In this document: piece after piece, positions 1 to 8,053 of the stretch | Position numbering within the stretch: the first letter of the stretch is position 1 | How the letters are laid out: every line of letters starts with the position of its first letter | Source: Mesostigma viride | Taxonomy: Eukaryota > Streptophyta > Mesostigmatophyceae > Mesostigmatales > Mesostigmataceae | Assembly (NCBI GenBank): GCA_009746045.1 | Contig: RPFO01000299.1 | Span: 1 to 62,000, forward strand | DNA: 62,000 nt | Direction of reading: 5' to 3' | The notes under the pieces: model-generated | Told to the model about the DNA's origin: nothing | The model's database searches: none | Seen by the model: only the letters and a program-made list of their open reading frames with translations | Position numbers and translations under genes: made by a program

Positions 1-370
1 TGATGGAAAACGCATTGGGAGATGAAAAAGTGTACTTGCTCTTCGCGCGATCGTATGTCACCGTCATCCCAGGGTCGTGCACTCGTAGTGCGTTCTCAAT
101 GTTGGCCCTGTTCTCCAAACACGTGTATGAGCCGTGGGGGAGAAATATCTCATGGGTGTCTGATGTTACTTGTGTGGTGAAAAGGAACTTGTTATTTCTC
201 GAAGTGATGTGCGCTTGCTCGTATGGGACTGAGAGTAACTCGAGACCCACGTCGTGGAAGTCGTCCAAAAGGCCCATGGGGATGTCCCACGTGGGAGCAG
301 CCAAGTCACCCCTCGCCCTGTCAGCAGTTCTAAGGGTCAAAAGGATCGTCTCTTGAACATGGTCTTTCAT
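1..370 (-). CDS. Partial virion-type protein, cut by window edge
   Basis: Reading the minus strand from an ATG at 370 gives an open frame of 123 codons that runs off the left edge without a stop. A stretch near residues 78-90 reads FLPHGSYTCLENRANIENAL, followed by a beta-rich segment. An (I/L)-P-x-G-x-Y-x-x-x-x-L-x-x-x-I-N-x-x-L pattern is what I associate with penton or minor capsid proteins of polinton-like viruses and virophages; that is a family resemblance, not a proven assignment. The ATG lies only 4 bases past the stop codon of the neighbour at 375-605, so the genes are packed tightly on one strand. It is probably a structural protein; the rest lies left of this window. Confidence 0.6.
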   Translation of the reverse strand, partial: MKDHVQETILLTLRTADRARGDLAAPTWDIPMGLLDDFHDVGLELLSVPYEQAHITSRNNKFLFTTQVTSDTHEIFLPHGSYTCLENRANIENALRVHDPGMTVTYDRAKSKYTFSSPNAFSI

Positions 371-374
371 ATGC

Positions 375-605
375 TTAGCTCTCTACCATCAACTCCGATT
401 TGATTTCGGGTCTATTCAGAACTACCACTTCGCCCTCTTTTGCGTCCTTGAAAGCGCGTTTGAGAGCGCGCTTTCCTTTCCCAGTCATAGGTTTCTTTCT
501 ACAATACAAAAACGCGGCCTCGATGAACTCTCGTGGCATGCTAGGGTACAGTACCATCCACTGAGAAATCTCGATCAGGTCAGACTCTGTGAAAATTGGA
601 TCCAT
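375..605 (-). CDS. Small viral hypothetical protein, 76 aa
   Basis: A complete 76-codon frame from ATG (603-605) to a stop at 375, between two other minus-strand frames with almost no spacing. The protein has a hydrophobic first half (an amphipathic stretch around residues 10-35) and a strongly basic middle (KGKRALKRAFKDAKEG). I recognise no family. Its placement between a likely virion protein and a zinc-finger protein fits a small accessory virion or DNA-associated protein, which is inference. The upstream 30 bases are AT-rich (TAATATTA), like a promoter of this compact virus. Confidence 0.5.
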   Translation of the reverse strand: MDPIFTESDLIEISQWMVLYPSMPREFIEAAFLYCRKKPMTGKGKRALKRAFKDAKEGEVVVLNRPEIKSELMVES

Positions 606-634
606 TGCGTAATATTATCACACACAGATATTTT

Positions 635-928
635 TTAGGCACGGATACCCGTAGCCATTCCCAAGGCAGCTAACCTGGCTGCTCTCATCCTCTCTCTTCC
701 ACCCGAGCCAACTACCACTGGCTCACCGCCCACCGTCCTGCCTTGGGGCCTTTTATGAATTCTGTTGATATGAGTCGTCCTTCCGCCTTGGCTTTTAAAG
801 TCCCTCGTGCATCCAGGCTCGGTGCACGGAAACCGGGCAGGTCCGGTTCCGGTATCTGATGTCAAAGGTGGCGCTGGCTCTCTAGGCACCGCGGTCTCAC
901 CAAAGACAAACATGGGATCCGTTCCCAT
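635..928 (-). CDS. C2H2 zinc-finger protein of the endogenous virus
   Basis: The first ATG in this minus-strand frame is at 928; the frame is open a little further upstream (to about 976) but only from a non-ATG codon, so I use 928. The product is about 97 aa. A classical C2H2 finger is visible in the middle: C-x4-C (CTEPGC), a conserved Phe, then H-x3-4-H (HINRIH). The N-terminal part is Pro/Thr-rich and the C-terminal tail is basic (GRERMRAARLAALG). Single C2H2 proteins are common in eukaryotic DNA viruses, but the target cannot be deduced. It sits in the minus-strand block with the virion-type genes. Confidence 0.55.
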   Translation of the reverse strand: MGTDPMFVFGETAVPREPAPPLTSDTGTGPARFPCTEPGCTRDFKSQGGRTTHINRIHKRPQGRTVGGEPVVVGSGGRERMRAARLAALGMATGIRA

Positions 929-1028
929 TTCCGCCGTCTCCTTCCTCCCACTCGCACCACCTCGGTATATCTTCAACCTTCTACCGACCCTGAGACCTGT
1001 TGCTCTAGCGGGAGCTGCGGTGGCGCCA

Positions 1029-1374
1029 CTACAACCGGCTCATCGGTGTTGTAGCAGCTGCCGTCGTCGCGCCGCCAGCCGCGGTTGCTGGTGTGGCGAC
1101 GCTTACGCCACCTCCTAATGAGTTGTCGATTGGCATCATCGGGACGCGAACCGGTTGCGCGACGTTGGACAGGGCCGCCAACAGAATCGCGTCTCTGAAC
1201 CCGCGAGCTTCCGCTACTTTCCCTTGGCAGCGGGAGCTCTGTGTGGTCGCGAGTTGATTACGATCGTGTTCTTGACGGAATTGGAGGACCTAGAGGAGAC
1301 TCTTGTGGACGTCGTAGTGGTAGGCGCGCGTTTTCGTCCTGAGCGCGGCCGCGTTTCGTTTTCCTTGGTGGCAT
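1029..1374 (-). pseudogene. Basic N-terminus, Ala/Thr-rich C-terminus, one frameshift
   Basis: From an ATG at 1374 the minus strand opens with a basic start (MPPRKTKRGR) and runs Pro/Arg-rich to a stop near 1260. One base over, the frame continues open through VAEARGFRDAILLAALSNVA and an Ala/Thr-rich stretch to a TAG at 1029-1031. Together the two halves make one plausible protein of about 115 aa broken by a single-base shift around 1255-1295. A basic head with a low-complexity tail suggests a DNA-binding core protein, but I recognise no family. Competing reading: the 65-codon frame at 1214-1411 on the same strand, which has a less natural composition. Confidence 0.4.
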
Positions 1375-1395
1375 GTTTACTTATGCGAGAGATTT

Positions 1396-1975
1396 TTATG
1401 CGCTCGTCCACGTGATCGTCTTCGACACAGCCGTTGCGGCGGTCCCAGCTCGGGATTTGCAGAAGTTGTTGGATAGGGTGATAGGGGCAGAGTAGCCTGT
1501 TGGTGGGATCCGGTTTAAATGTAGCAGGATTTGGAACTTGCCATCATCTTCTGTGTACCCGGGGACGACGGACCAATAAGGCGCGAATATCAGGAATGGG
1601 AGCCCGGTTCCCACTGCTTTTGCCTTCATTCGATAAGGGTTAGAGAGGTCGAGGATGGTTGGTAAGGCACCCGTGAAATTGACGCGAAGGTACACGTGCT
1701 CCAAGGACGTTGGCAAAGTGAGCTCGCTTTGGTTGGCTGGGTCGTGGAATGACAGCGTGGCCGTGGGGGTACCGTGCCATAGCTGAGGGATGAAGTAGTC
1801 GTACACAGGAGGCCGCAGACCGGGGATGGTGTGGGATATCCTCCGCGTCTCGTTGATGTCAGTGAACTGGGCGACGTCTAACCCATGAGTTGTGCCTATT
1901 AGCACCAATGCGTTGTCATAATACCCACACACGCTCGTATCGAGGACAGAGCACCGGGTCCAGAAAGGGTGGGAC
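1396..1975 (-). CDS. C-terminal part of the large virion protein, after a frameshift
   Basis: This frame has no natural start at its 5' end. From about 1970 onward (reading FWTRCSVLDTSVCGYYDN) it is a beta-rich continuation of the 924-residue protein encoded just upstream, whose own frame goes to nonsense at the same spot. The joint lies in a run of C residues (minus strand CCCACCCTTT, about 1962-1972), so one missing C would restore a single protein of roughly 1,100 residues ending at 1396. The tail is Thr/Ala-rich. Either the viral copy has decayed or the assembly has a homopolymer error. No enzymatic motif is visible. Confidence 0.6.
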
Positions 1976-4673
1976 TGAGCACAGTGGCAAATGTGACCGT
2001 TGCAAGGTGAGTGAGCCCACCAACGACTGGTACAAACGTGTTTGCGAGGGTGGACGTGATGGTTACCGTGTTTGTCCCTGGGGTGAAGACATTTGTACCC
2101 CCTGCCCACTCCGCTCCAAAGACACATGTAACCTGCCCGGCAACATTGCTCACTTTTGTCGGGTCGAACCCCATGACAACGCTGAACTTCTTAATGGCTT
2201 GACGGGCTGGAAGTACTCCATAGAGTTGGACAGGGTACGTCACGAGTTGCGCCTCATAAGACGTTGTTGGGCACTTGACCACTGTGTGAATCATGCTTTC
2301 ATCCGTCAATGTGAGCTCCTTGAACCATAGATTGGTAGCTCCAGGCACTGGCTTTGTTACGGAATACTTGCCGAAGATGGAACAGTTCTGCCCCGCGGTG
2401 CCCCGGTGTCGTAGTTGGATCACATCTCCTCCCTTTGTACAGGTCCCGGAGGGGTTATTCGTGAAGATGGAATCTAGCTCAACAGCCGTGAGATCGTCTT
2501 CGATGTTCGCTATTTCAATGGCGTGGTATTCTCCTGACAGGTGCATAACTGGCCGTAGGGGCATTGGCACGTATGGATCAATGATATCTGTTGGCGTGGA
2601 TGTGAAAATCCCGGCGCTGTTTGAGATTTTTGTCATCTGACTCATCCTAGTTGGGAGTGTCTTGGCTATATACCTCTCGACTATTCCGTCAGACCGTCGT
2701 CGAAACGCAACCCAGTAACTCAACTGCTGCCTCCACGAGCTATTGAGTGTGTATCGCACTCTTGCCTTGAGGTTGTCATACAGGTCGAGAGCATAGTCGG
2801 AGTGGTGAAGGTTGACCCCAAGCATGGCCCAATGGGTCGTTTGAGCGTTTCTCCAATTTGAGTGTCCGTCCGTAACGGCCGGATGATACTTTCCAGATAA
2901 ACTCATCGTGTTCTCAGCAAATGACACAAAAGCGTCATTGCTTCCAAGATACATGCGAAAACACATGCAGAACGGACCGTCTATTAACTCGTTTGCAAAA
3001 ACGACACACTTTGATGGAGCCGGCGTGGCTGTTTTTATCAAATAAAAGCTCGTGGGGTCATTCGGTTCAAAGTAGTACTTCGATGACTCTGCCTGAGAAG
3101 TCGTGAAGATATTACGAGAAAGGACGTCTAAACTGCGAAGGGTGTCATGAGTCCCTTCTACTGTCGCGTTCTCCCCAGAGAGGTTGGGGTAGTCTCTTGG
3201 GCATGTGAAGCTGTAATAAATGTCCGTATTAGCGCTTTCGTGGTCGGTTGGTGTGTACGTGAAATAGTTAATCCCTGACAAGGTTGCCTTGACACCCCCC
3301 TCTATATGCAAGTTGAAACTGACTGGGTTTTCGAGGTTCATCCCCCACCCAACGACAGGGTCCGCCAGTGCTGTAATTGCTATCCTCATTGGATTCGCGT
3401 ATGATACAAACTTGCTCTTTGATCGTATCCCACTAGAGGTTGTAGAAAGTTTCGAGACACCTACCATGACCCCCGCCTTCCTAGTCGTAAACGAGGTAAT
3501 GGTAGAGTCATCGAAGAGGTCTAGCTCGTAACTCAGCCATTTTCCCGTGTCGGTACTTGTCAAGTTGGTAACTAGAGCATCCTCACCACGCAGTCCTCCG
3601 TTCACAGATAGCGTGAACCCGCCAATCGTCGGAGAGGCCTCCGTGAGTCGAACGTTGTTGATGTACCATCGCAAAGGGAGTTTTCTCAGGTAGGCGCTAG
3701 GGACGCAATCTTTGATGCCTTGTACTATCGAAAGCCCTGGGATGCATTCATACGTCTGAAAAGGGTAGGTGACTACTAGCCAAGTGACAGCGTTCAATTC
3801 ATCGATCCTGCCAATTCTCCAGCTAGAGAGTTTTGCATAGGATCGGGTTATTGTGAAAGAACGCCCGGTTAGCGCGGCAGGGCGGTTGTGGTCTCTCATG
3901 GTGGAAAACGAGATTTGCTCGACTAGCAAAGGGCTACCCGAAAATCGCGTCCCGCCATATCCAAAATACAGGTCCTTGAAATACGGGTATCCGACATCTG
4001 GGTTAACCAAGTTGTTCCCCGCTGCATAAAATGAGGACTGGTAGTCTCTCGCGACAAAATCGCAAATTCCGCTTACTTCTCCGCTGTTGACGATGTATGG
4101 CAACTCAACACGCACGTCTTGGTCATTGATGACGCTAAAGGCATTGTCATGAGAAGCCGTCGTTCCATCTTCATAATGCATGACAAATGGCGCGTTTGGA
4201 TTTGTCAGAGTAGTATAGCCGATACCCAAGTTGTCGAACAGAAAGTCTAGCTGTGTGCGGGTCGGTATTCGATGGCCTGGGTCTTGGAGCGTATCAGCGT
4301 CAAAATGGAATGACATGACCCCATTGCTCGGTGTCTCGATGTCTATGAAGCTGCTTTTTACGTACATGTTTTCGAATATGGCTTGGTCTTTAAACCACGA
4401 TTTCCCATCCACTACCAGCTTAAAAAATGACTCGATAGGGTCCGCGGCCGTCTCCTCGTCGTAATCATCGCCTAAACGCAAACTTGTTGGCTCACTTGGG
4501 TAACACACCCGCACGCCATCAACAATCGTATGCAAGTCAAATGGATGAACCTGGGATAATTGCAACGCTACAATGTCCTGTTCAACGCTTGCGATTCGCG
4601 CGTCTGTTTCTTGGTCGACCGTCAAGCCGGTTGCGAGGTTTATGGGCCGGTTGAGAGTCGAAATCACTACCAT
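1899..4673 (-). CDS. Large predicted virion/attachment protein, 924 aa in this frame
   Basis: A long minus-strand frame from ATG at 4673. The first 40 residues include a short helical segment (TDARIASVEQDIVALQL); the rest is rich in beta-forming residues, Thr, Ser, Asn and aromatics, typical of capsid, fibre or receptor-binding proteins, with no catalytic signature that I can see. The true C-terminus is in another frame (to 1396), giving about 1,100 residues. It is the largest gene of the visible virus and is transcribed divergently from the coiled-coil/ATPase block. It could be a spike, a large fibre or an unusually long capsid protein. A normal 450-700 aa double-jelly-roll capsid protein is not evident here and may lie to the left. 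Role is inferred from composition and position only. Confidence 0.6.
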   Translation of the reverse strand: MVVISTLNRPINLATGLTVDQETDARIASVEQDIVALQLSQVHPFDLHTIVDGVRVCYPSEPTSLRLGDDYDEETAADPIESFFKLVVDGKSWFKDQAIFENMYVKSSFIDIETPSNGVMSFHFDADTLQDPGHRIPTRTQLDFLFDNLGIGYTTLTNPNAPFVMHYEDGTTASHDNAFSVINDQDVRVELPYIVNSGEVSGICDFVARDYQSSFYAAGNNLVNPDVGYPYFKDLYFGYGGTRFSGSPLLVEQISFSTMRDHNRPAALTGRSFTITRSYAKLSSWRIGRIDELNAVTWLVVTYPFQTYECIPGLSIVQGIKDCVPSAYLRKLPLRWYINNVRLTEASPTIGGFTLSVNGGLRGEDALVTNLTSTDTGKWLSYELDLFDDSTITSFTTRKAGVMVGVSKLSTTSSGIRSKSKFVSYANPMRIAITALADPVVGWGMNLENPVSFNLHIEGGVKATLSGINYFTYTPTDHESANTDIYYSFTCPRDYPNLSGENATVEGTHDTLRSLDVLSRNIFTTSQAESSKYYFEPNDPTSFYLIKTATPAPSKCVVFANELIDGPFCMCFRMYLGSNDAFVSFAENTMSLSGKYHPAVTDGHSNWRNAQTTHWAMLGVNLHHSDYALDLYDNLKARVRYTLNSSWRQQLSYWVAFRRRSDGIVERYIAKTLPTRMSQMTKISNSAGIFTSTPTDIIDPYVPMPLRPVMHLSGEYHAIEIANIEDDLTAVELDSIFTNNPSGTCTKGGDVIQLRHRGTAGQNCSIFGKYSVTKPVPGATNLWFKELTLTDESMIHTVVKCPTTSYEAQLVTYPVQLYGVLPARQAIKKFSVVMGFDPTKVSNVAGQVTCVFGAEWAGGTNVFTPGTNTVTITSTLANTFVPVVGGLTHLATVTFATVLSPTLSGPGALSSIRACVGIMTTHWC

Positions 4674-4697
4674 TTATTATCTGCCTAGAATATAAAC
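4674..4697. promoter_or_regulatory. Very short divergent promoter region
   Basis: Only 24 bases separate the start codon of the large minus-strand virion gene from that of the plus-strand coiled-coil gene. The gap is AT-rich, with TTTATTAT reading towards one gene and AATATAAAC towards the other, so both transcription units probably share one AT-rich control element, or their promoters extend into each other's coding sequence. It marks the switch between the structural (minus) and replication/packaging (plus) blocks of the virus. Confidence 0.4.
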
Positions 4698-5225
4698 ATG
4701 GCCTCTGAGGCTTCAGAGACCCCAACGAGCTACCAAGACGAAACCTTCGCCGAGACGCGGGAAGAGCAGGTTGACCTGGTCAAGACAATTCGAAAGGGAC
4801 AACCGCTGAATGATGAACAGAAAAAAGCCCTTCGCGACAAAATGAGAGTTTACCAGCAACGCGCAAAAGCCGAGAGGGAGAAGAGACGAAACGAGGAAAA
4901 GGAGGCAGAGATAACGAAACGTAAGGTCCTTGCAAAGGAATTGGAGATTCAGCGGCAAAGGCTAGTCGAACTCGAGCTGCAAGAAGCCCGTAACAAATCG
5001 CGGATTGAACGCCTTCTCGCTGAAGATTCTGTCGCCTCAACCCCCGCCGACACGCCAAAACCAAGACGGGGTCGAAAGCCCAAGGAGACAGAGCCGGACT
5101 CTCCGCCACCCCCGATCAAGACCCGACAGCTCCCACCTCCACCACCGCCACCTGTCGCGATGACGCCATACGAGATGCGCATGGCCGCCATCCGCGCGTC
5201 TCTCCTTGCTAGTCTGGACGATTAA
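4698..5225 (+). CDS. Coiled-coil, proline-rich viral protein, 175 aa
   Basis: A complete 175-codon frame. Residues about 45-110 form a long, highly charged Lys/Glu/Arg helix typical of a coiled coil. Next come a basic AT-hook-like patch (PRRGRKPKE) and two runs of prolines (PPPP and PPPPPPP) around residues 135-152, then a short helix ending LLASLDD. I do not recognise a family. The charged coiled coil plus AT-hook-like patch suggests a DNA-associated scaffold or core protein. The stop precedes the next start (ATPase at 5238) by about a dozen bases, so it lies in the same block as packaging. Confidence 0.6.
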   Translation: MASEASETPTSYQDETFAETREEQVDLVKTIRKGQPLNDEQKKALRDKMRVYQQRAKAEREKRRNEEKEAEITKRKVLAKELEIQRQRLVELELQEARNKSRIERLLAEDSVASTPADTPKPRRGRKPKETEPDSPPPPIKTRQLPPPPPPPVAMTPYEMRMAAIRASLLASLDD

Positions 5226-5226
5226 A

Positions 5227-5241
5227 ATGTCTTCAGAATGA
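5227..5241 (+). promoter_or_regulatory. Four-codon upstream ORF overlapping the ATPase start
   Basis: Between the coiled-coil gene and the ATPase there is an ATG at 5227 followed by three sense codons and TGA (5239-5241). The stop overlaps the ATPase ATG (5238-5240) in an ATGA arrangement. If it lies on the ATPase mRNA, scanning ribosomes would meet it first, so the ATPase could be translated by leaky scanning or reinitiation. It could equally be chance. Confidence 0.3.
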
Positions 5242-6122
5242 TAATGGCTATCATCGAAGAGCGACGAATTCATTCACTTGAGAACAAAGACATCAAGCAA
5301 CGATACGCCCCACAGCGTCCTGCTCCACCGAATATGCCGAGTCTTCATTTCATCGCAAACTTCTGCGGAGCTCGACGGTCTGGGAAAACTACATCGGCAG
5401 TCAACATGGCGAAGGCTTACTTTGCTAACAACTCATTCGACAAGCTGTACCTCATTTCAGGGAGTGCCCACACGGAGCCAAAATACAAGGAGCTCCCGGA
5501 ACCAGCTATGACGATGGAAGTCTACTCTAACCTGGCATTCGATGGGATGATAGATCATATAAAGTCTGACCTCCACGAATACGAGAGGTACAAGGACGAT
5601 CTCAAGGTGTGGGAAACGTTCAAACGCGAATACGTGGATGGGAATAAAAACGCAGAACTCATGGACCTCTCCATGTACCTACGCCTTGATGCAATGAACT
5701 GGGATAAACCTGCGACAAGGTTCGAGCACGGTCCTCCTTCGTCGCTCATTCTGATAGACGACATGCAAGGCAGTGCCCTCTATCAGAGCTCTAGCAAAAA
5801 CGCTGTTGCGGCTTTCGCGTTCAAACACAGACACTTCCTCACGAGCATGATTTTCCTGACACAGGCGTACACAAGCGGTGGCGTACCACGAGCAGTGCGA
5901 GCGAATATATCGTTTCTTGCGCTGTTCAGAACGAAGGACCATCGAGCCGCGCGACAGATCGCGGAAGAGAGCGCGGGGGCTGTGGCGCCGGACGAGTTTC
6001 TCGCGCTATGGGACCACGCCGTCAAGGACGATCCTCACGACTTCTTCGCTGTCGACTTCGACCAGCGCGACCCGAAAAAAATGTTTCGTCGAAACTTCAA
6101 TACATTTCTCTCGATAAAATAA
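5238..6122 (+). CDS. A32/FtsK-HerA-type genome-packaging ATPase
   Basis: A 294-residue P-loop ATPase of the kind that pumps viral DNA into preformed capsids in NCLDVs, virophages and polinton-like viruses. Seen directly: Walker A GARRSGKTT (residues 44-52), a Walker B strand LILIDDMQ (170-177) with the acidic pair, and the downstream strand with a polar sensor, IFLTQAYTSGGVPRAVRAN (about 205-223), as in A32-like enzymes where TQ and a conserved Arg/Asn follow the Walker B. The length matches the 250-300 aa norm. The frame is undamaged, unlike several neighbours. Together with the virion-type genes it identifies this segment as a capsid-forming virus rather than a simple transposon. Confidence 0.88.
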   Translation: MIMAIIEERRIHSLENKDIKQRYAPQRPAPPNMPSLHFIANFCGARRSGKTTSAVNMAKAYFANNSFDKLYLISGSAHTEPKYKELPEPAMTMEVYSNLAFDGMIDHIKSDLHEYERYKDDLKVWETFKREYVDGNKNAELMDLSMYLRLDAMNWDKPATRFEHGPPSSLILIDDMQGSALYQSSSKNAVAAFAFKHRHFLTSMIFLTQAYTSGGVPRAVRANISFLALFRTKDHRAARQIAEESAGAVAPDEFLALWDHAVKDDPHDFFAVDFDQRDPKKMFRRNFNTFLSIK

Positions 6123-6144
6123 TTTTCTCTGAACATGATATACT

Positions 6145-6639
6145 ATGGATATTCCGTCCACCAAACGATACGCAGGCGCCGAGAAGGAGTACGTGTTGGA
6201 CACCCAAGCACTCCTCCGATATTGTTCGGGTTCTCGACTGGGGCAGAAAACTCTAGAACGTGTCGTCAGGATCCTTCAAGAAGCAGGCCACCACGACACG
6301 ATTCCGTCCACCTGTCACGACATGAGCCCCGAAATCCGATTGGCCATCCTCGCCTTGGTGGGCGATCGCAGGCGTCCACGTGGGCGCTCACCCTCCAAAA
6401 CGGAAAAACGACACGAACCGAAACGGCCTCGAGGGCGCCCAAGGATCCACCCCGTAGGGTATAAAAAGCCTCGAGCCAAAAAATTGTCTCATGTTCAGTC
6501 ATCAGATGACGGTGACCGTAGAGGAGCGTCGCGAGCAATGGCGACGGGCCCAGGCGAAGAGGCGAGCAATCGCCCGCGACCAGACGAACTGCATCTCGGC
6601 GAAAAGCAAGGTCAAGAAGGGCGTCTGGAATCCCAGTGA
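6145..6639 (+). CDS. AT-hook protein of the virus, 164 aa
   Basis: A complete frame starting 22 bases after the ATPase stop. The first 75 residues look globular and helical (DTQALLRYCSGSRLGQKTLE). Residues about 80-110 are very basic and contain a classical AT-hook core (KRPRGRPRIHP) that would bind the minor groove of AT-rich DNA. The last 50 residues are low-complexity and overlap the start of the recombinase gene (6491) in another frame, so the real C-terminus is less certain than the start. The upstream motif GATATACTATG resembles the sequence before the ATG at 7925. Family unknown; a chromatin or virion-core role is inference. Confidence 0.55.
   Translation: MDIPSTKRYAGAEKEYVLDTQALLRYCSGSRLGQKTLERVVRILQEAGHHDTIPSTCHDMSPEIRLAILALVGDRRRPRGRSPSKTEKRHEPKRPRGRPRIHPVGYKKPRAKKLSHVQSSDDGDRRGASRAMATGPGEEASNRPRPDELHLGEKQGQEGRLESQ
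6460..6468 (+). promoter_or_regulatory. TATA box of the recombinase gene
   Basis: TATAAAAAG lies 31 bases upstream of the recombinase start codon at 6491, inside the 3' half of the AT-hook gene. In otherwise GC-rich surroundings this is a clear TATA-like element at the right distance for a very short leader. Confidence 0.45.
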
Positions 6640-7753
6640 CCGATGGATCGCAAATAACCCCGAGTGCGCGGAAAAAATCGGCTTGCAGGCGACCTCTCCA
6701 CCCTCGCCGGAGCCACCGCACCATGAGGAAACTCCCGCGCGAGCTGGAGGAGGGCGGTACTGGACCTTCGACGAGGCCGTCGCCGCAGCGGAAGCGCGAC
6801 CAGAGCAGCACGAGCGTGGCAGGCCATCGAAGGAGCGCGGGGCGACTCGCAAGACCGCTTTGGGATACATTGGCAGGATGCGGGTCCTGCTCGACAAACT
6901 GGGGTGCTCGCAGTACGAGTCCGTTGATTGCCTTGCCGACACAGCTCGTGTTCTTCGCGTGGTGCACGAGACATCAGAACCCAAGCGCAAGACCCAGCAC
7001 TCGAAGGACGACGCCTGGAGGGAGAATGAGAAGCAGCTCCTCGGGGTCATCAACGGCGTGAACCGAATGATGCCGCCCGAGAAGAGGCTCCCAAGTCACG
7101 TTACGGACGCGTACACTGCTCGTGTCAGAGAGCTGAAGGTTGGTGACCTGGACAGACGGTTTGACCGTGCCGAGAACAAGCCGCTGAGGTACACGTACGA
7201 ACAGCTCCAGAAGATCGCCAAAGCAGAGTACGAAGCCGATCCCACGTCCGACGCCGCGCTCATGGGCTTGATCTATCTCTCGGGTGAAGATCTACCACCG
7301 ACGCGTTACAATCACGACCAGATGCGCATCGTCGACTCGGTCGCTGAGCTAGGACCGCACGAGAACGGCTACATCCCGAGCGAGAGGAGATTCTACATCC
7401 AGAATTTCAAAACGCAGCACAGCATGCCAGTTTATGACGTCGTCATCCCGAAGAAGTACGGAAAGCTCATCAAAGCGTTGGATGCCCGTGCTAAGGCTGG
7501 ACAGAAATTCCTTTTCGAATCAGAGCCTGGCATTCCGATCAAACACGAGCTCTACAGCGCCCGTTACAACCGGATTTACGGAGGCATCGATGCCACGCGA
7601 CAAGCATACATCACTCGTTTCCTGAAGGGCGCTTCATTTAAGAAACGTAAATGGGCTGGCGACATGATGGGCCATGACGTACTGACAGGAGCCGTTTACG
7701 AGAGGCAGGGTGGCGAGACTGGCGGACGTCGGCTGAGGCCGAGGAAAAAGTAG
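6491..7753 (+). CDS. Tyrosine recombinase (integrase)
   Basis: A 420-residue protein with the catalytic layout of tyrosine recombinases as found in polinton-like viruses and some NCLDVs. Visible residues: the first Arg in PPTRYNHD (R272), the beta-hairpin Lys in NFKTQ (K307), the second Arg in DATRQAY (R370; the His of the usual HxxR box is Asp here), His in MMGHD (H395) and the nucleophile Tyr in AVYER (Y403). Residues 1-230 hold a basic N-terminus and a helical core-binding region (GYIGRMRVLLDKLG...). The frame is intact. It would catalyse site-specific insertion of the viral genome into host DNA, which accords with finding the virus integrated. No attachment site can be recognised because the left end is outside the window. 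Confidence 0.85.
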   Translation: MFSHQMTVTVEERREQWRRAQAKRRAIARDQTNCISAKSKVKKGVWNPSDRWIANNPECAEKIGLQATSPPSPEPPHHEETPARAGGGRYWTFDEAVAAAEARPEQHERGRPSKERGATRKTALGYIGRMRVLLDKLGCSQYESVDCLADTARVLRVVHETSEPKRKTQHSKDDAWRENEKQLLGVINGVNRMMPPEKRLPSHVTDAYTARVRELKVGDLDRRFDRAENKPLRYTYEQLQKIAKAEYEADPTSDAALMGLIYLSGEDLPPTRYNHDQMRIVDSVAELGPHENGYIPSERRFYIQNFKTQHSMPVYDVVIPKKYGKLIKALDARAKAGQKFLFESEPGIPIKHELYSARYNRIYGGIDATRQAYITRFLKGASFKKRKWAGDMMGHDVLTGAVYERQGGETGGRRLRPRKK

Positions 7754-7924
7754 ATAGTTTCCCGTGGGAAATTTTCATGAATGTCGAAAAGGGTATTCTA
7801 AACTGCATGCATTATACAGGGAATATAAAAGTTCCATGGGAACATTTTTCTCGAGGGTCGAGGTTCGAGGGTTTGGCATTTTATAATCTGAATTTTTTTT
7901 TTTCTAAACAAGTAATATACTATC
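7754..7924 (+). promoter_or_regulatory. AT-rich gap upstream of the primase gene
   Basis: This gap between recombinase and primase is AT-rich, with a run of about a dozen T at 7891-7903 and the motif TAATATACTATC directly before the ATG at 7925. Nearly the same motif (GATATACTATG) precedes the AT-hook gene, so it may be a viral promoter element. I see nothing else in it. Confidence 0.35.
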
Positions 7925-8053
7925 ATGTCGTCTGAACCGAGTCGTGTCGTCACAGTCGAACCTTCTAGAAAGCACCGTGGGAGTATAAAGGACGTTGACA
8001 TTCCGTGGCTGGCTCTACTCCATCCACCACCCGAGGCCACCCATGAGACATGA
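7925..8053 (+). CDS. Probable N-terminal leader of the primase, or 42-codon ORF
   Basis: An ATG preceded by the putative viral promoter motif opens a 42-codon frame (MSSEPSRVV...) that stops at 8051-8053, overlapping by ATGA the ATG of the primase frame at 8050. No independent small gene is expected here, and the peptide reads smoothly into the primase frame if one base is shifted near 8045-8050. I therefore favour the primase protein starting at 7925, with a frameshift here; a separate micro-ORF is the alternative. Confidence 0.4.
   Translation: MSSEPSRVVTVEPSRKHRGSIKDVDIPWLALLHPPPEATHET

Noticed and set aside
807-1118. 103-codon plus-strand frame
   Set aside because: It lies antisense to the zinc-finger gene and the basic Ala-rich gene, both of which read more naturally.
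1890-2640. Plus-strand frames opposite the large virion gene
   Set aside because: Shadows of the minus-strand gene; the composition is unnatural and there is no start context.
6266-7053. Minus-strand frames of up to 233 codons opposite the recombinase
   Set aside because: Antisense shadows of a GC-rich gene with clear catalytic residues on the plus strand.
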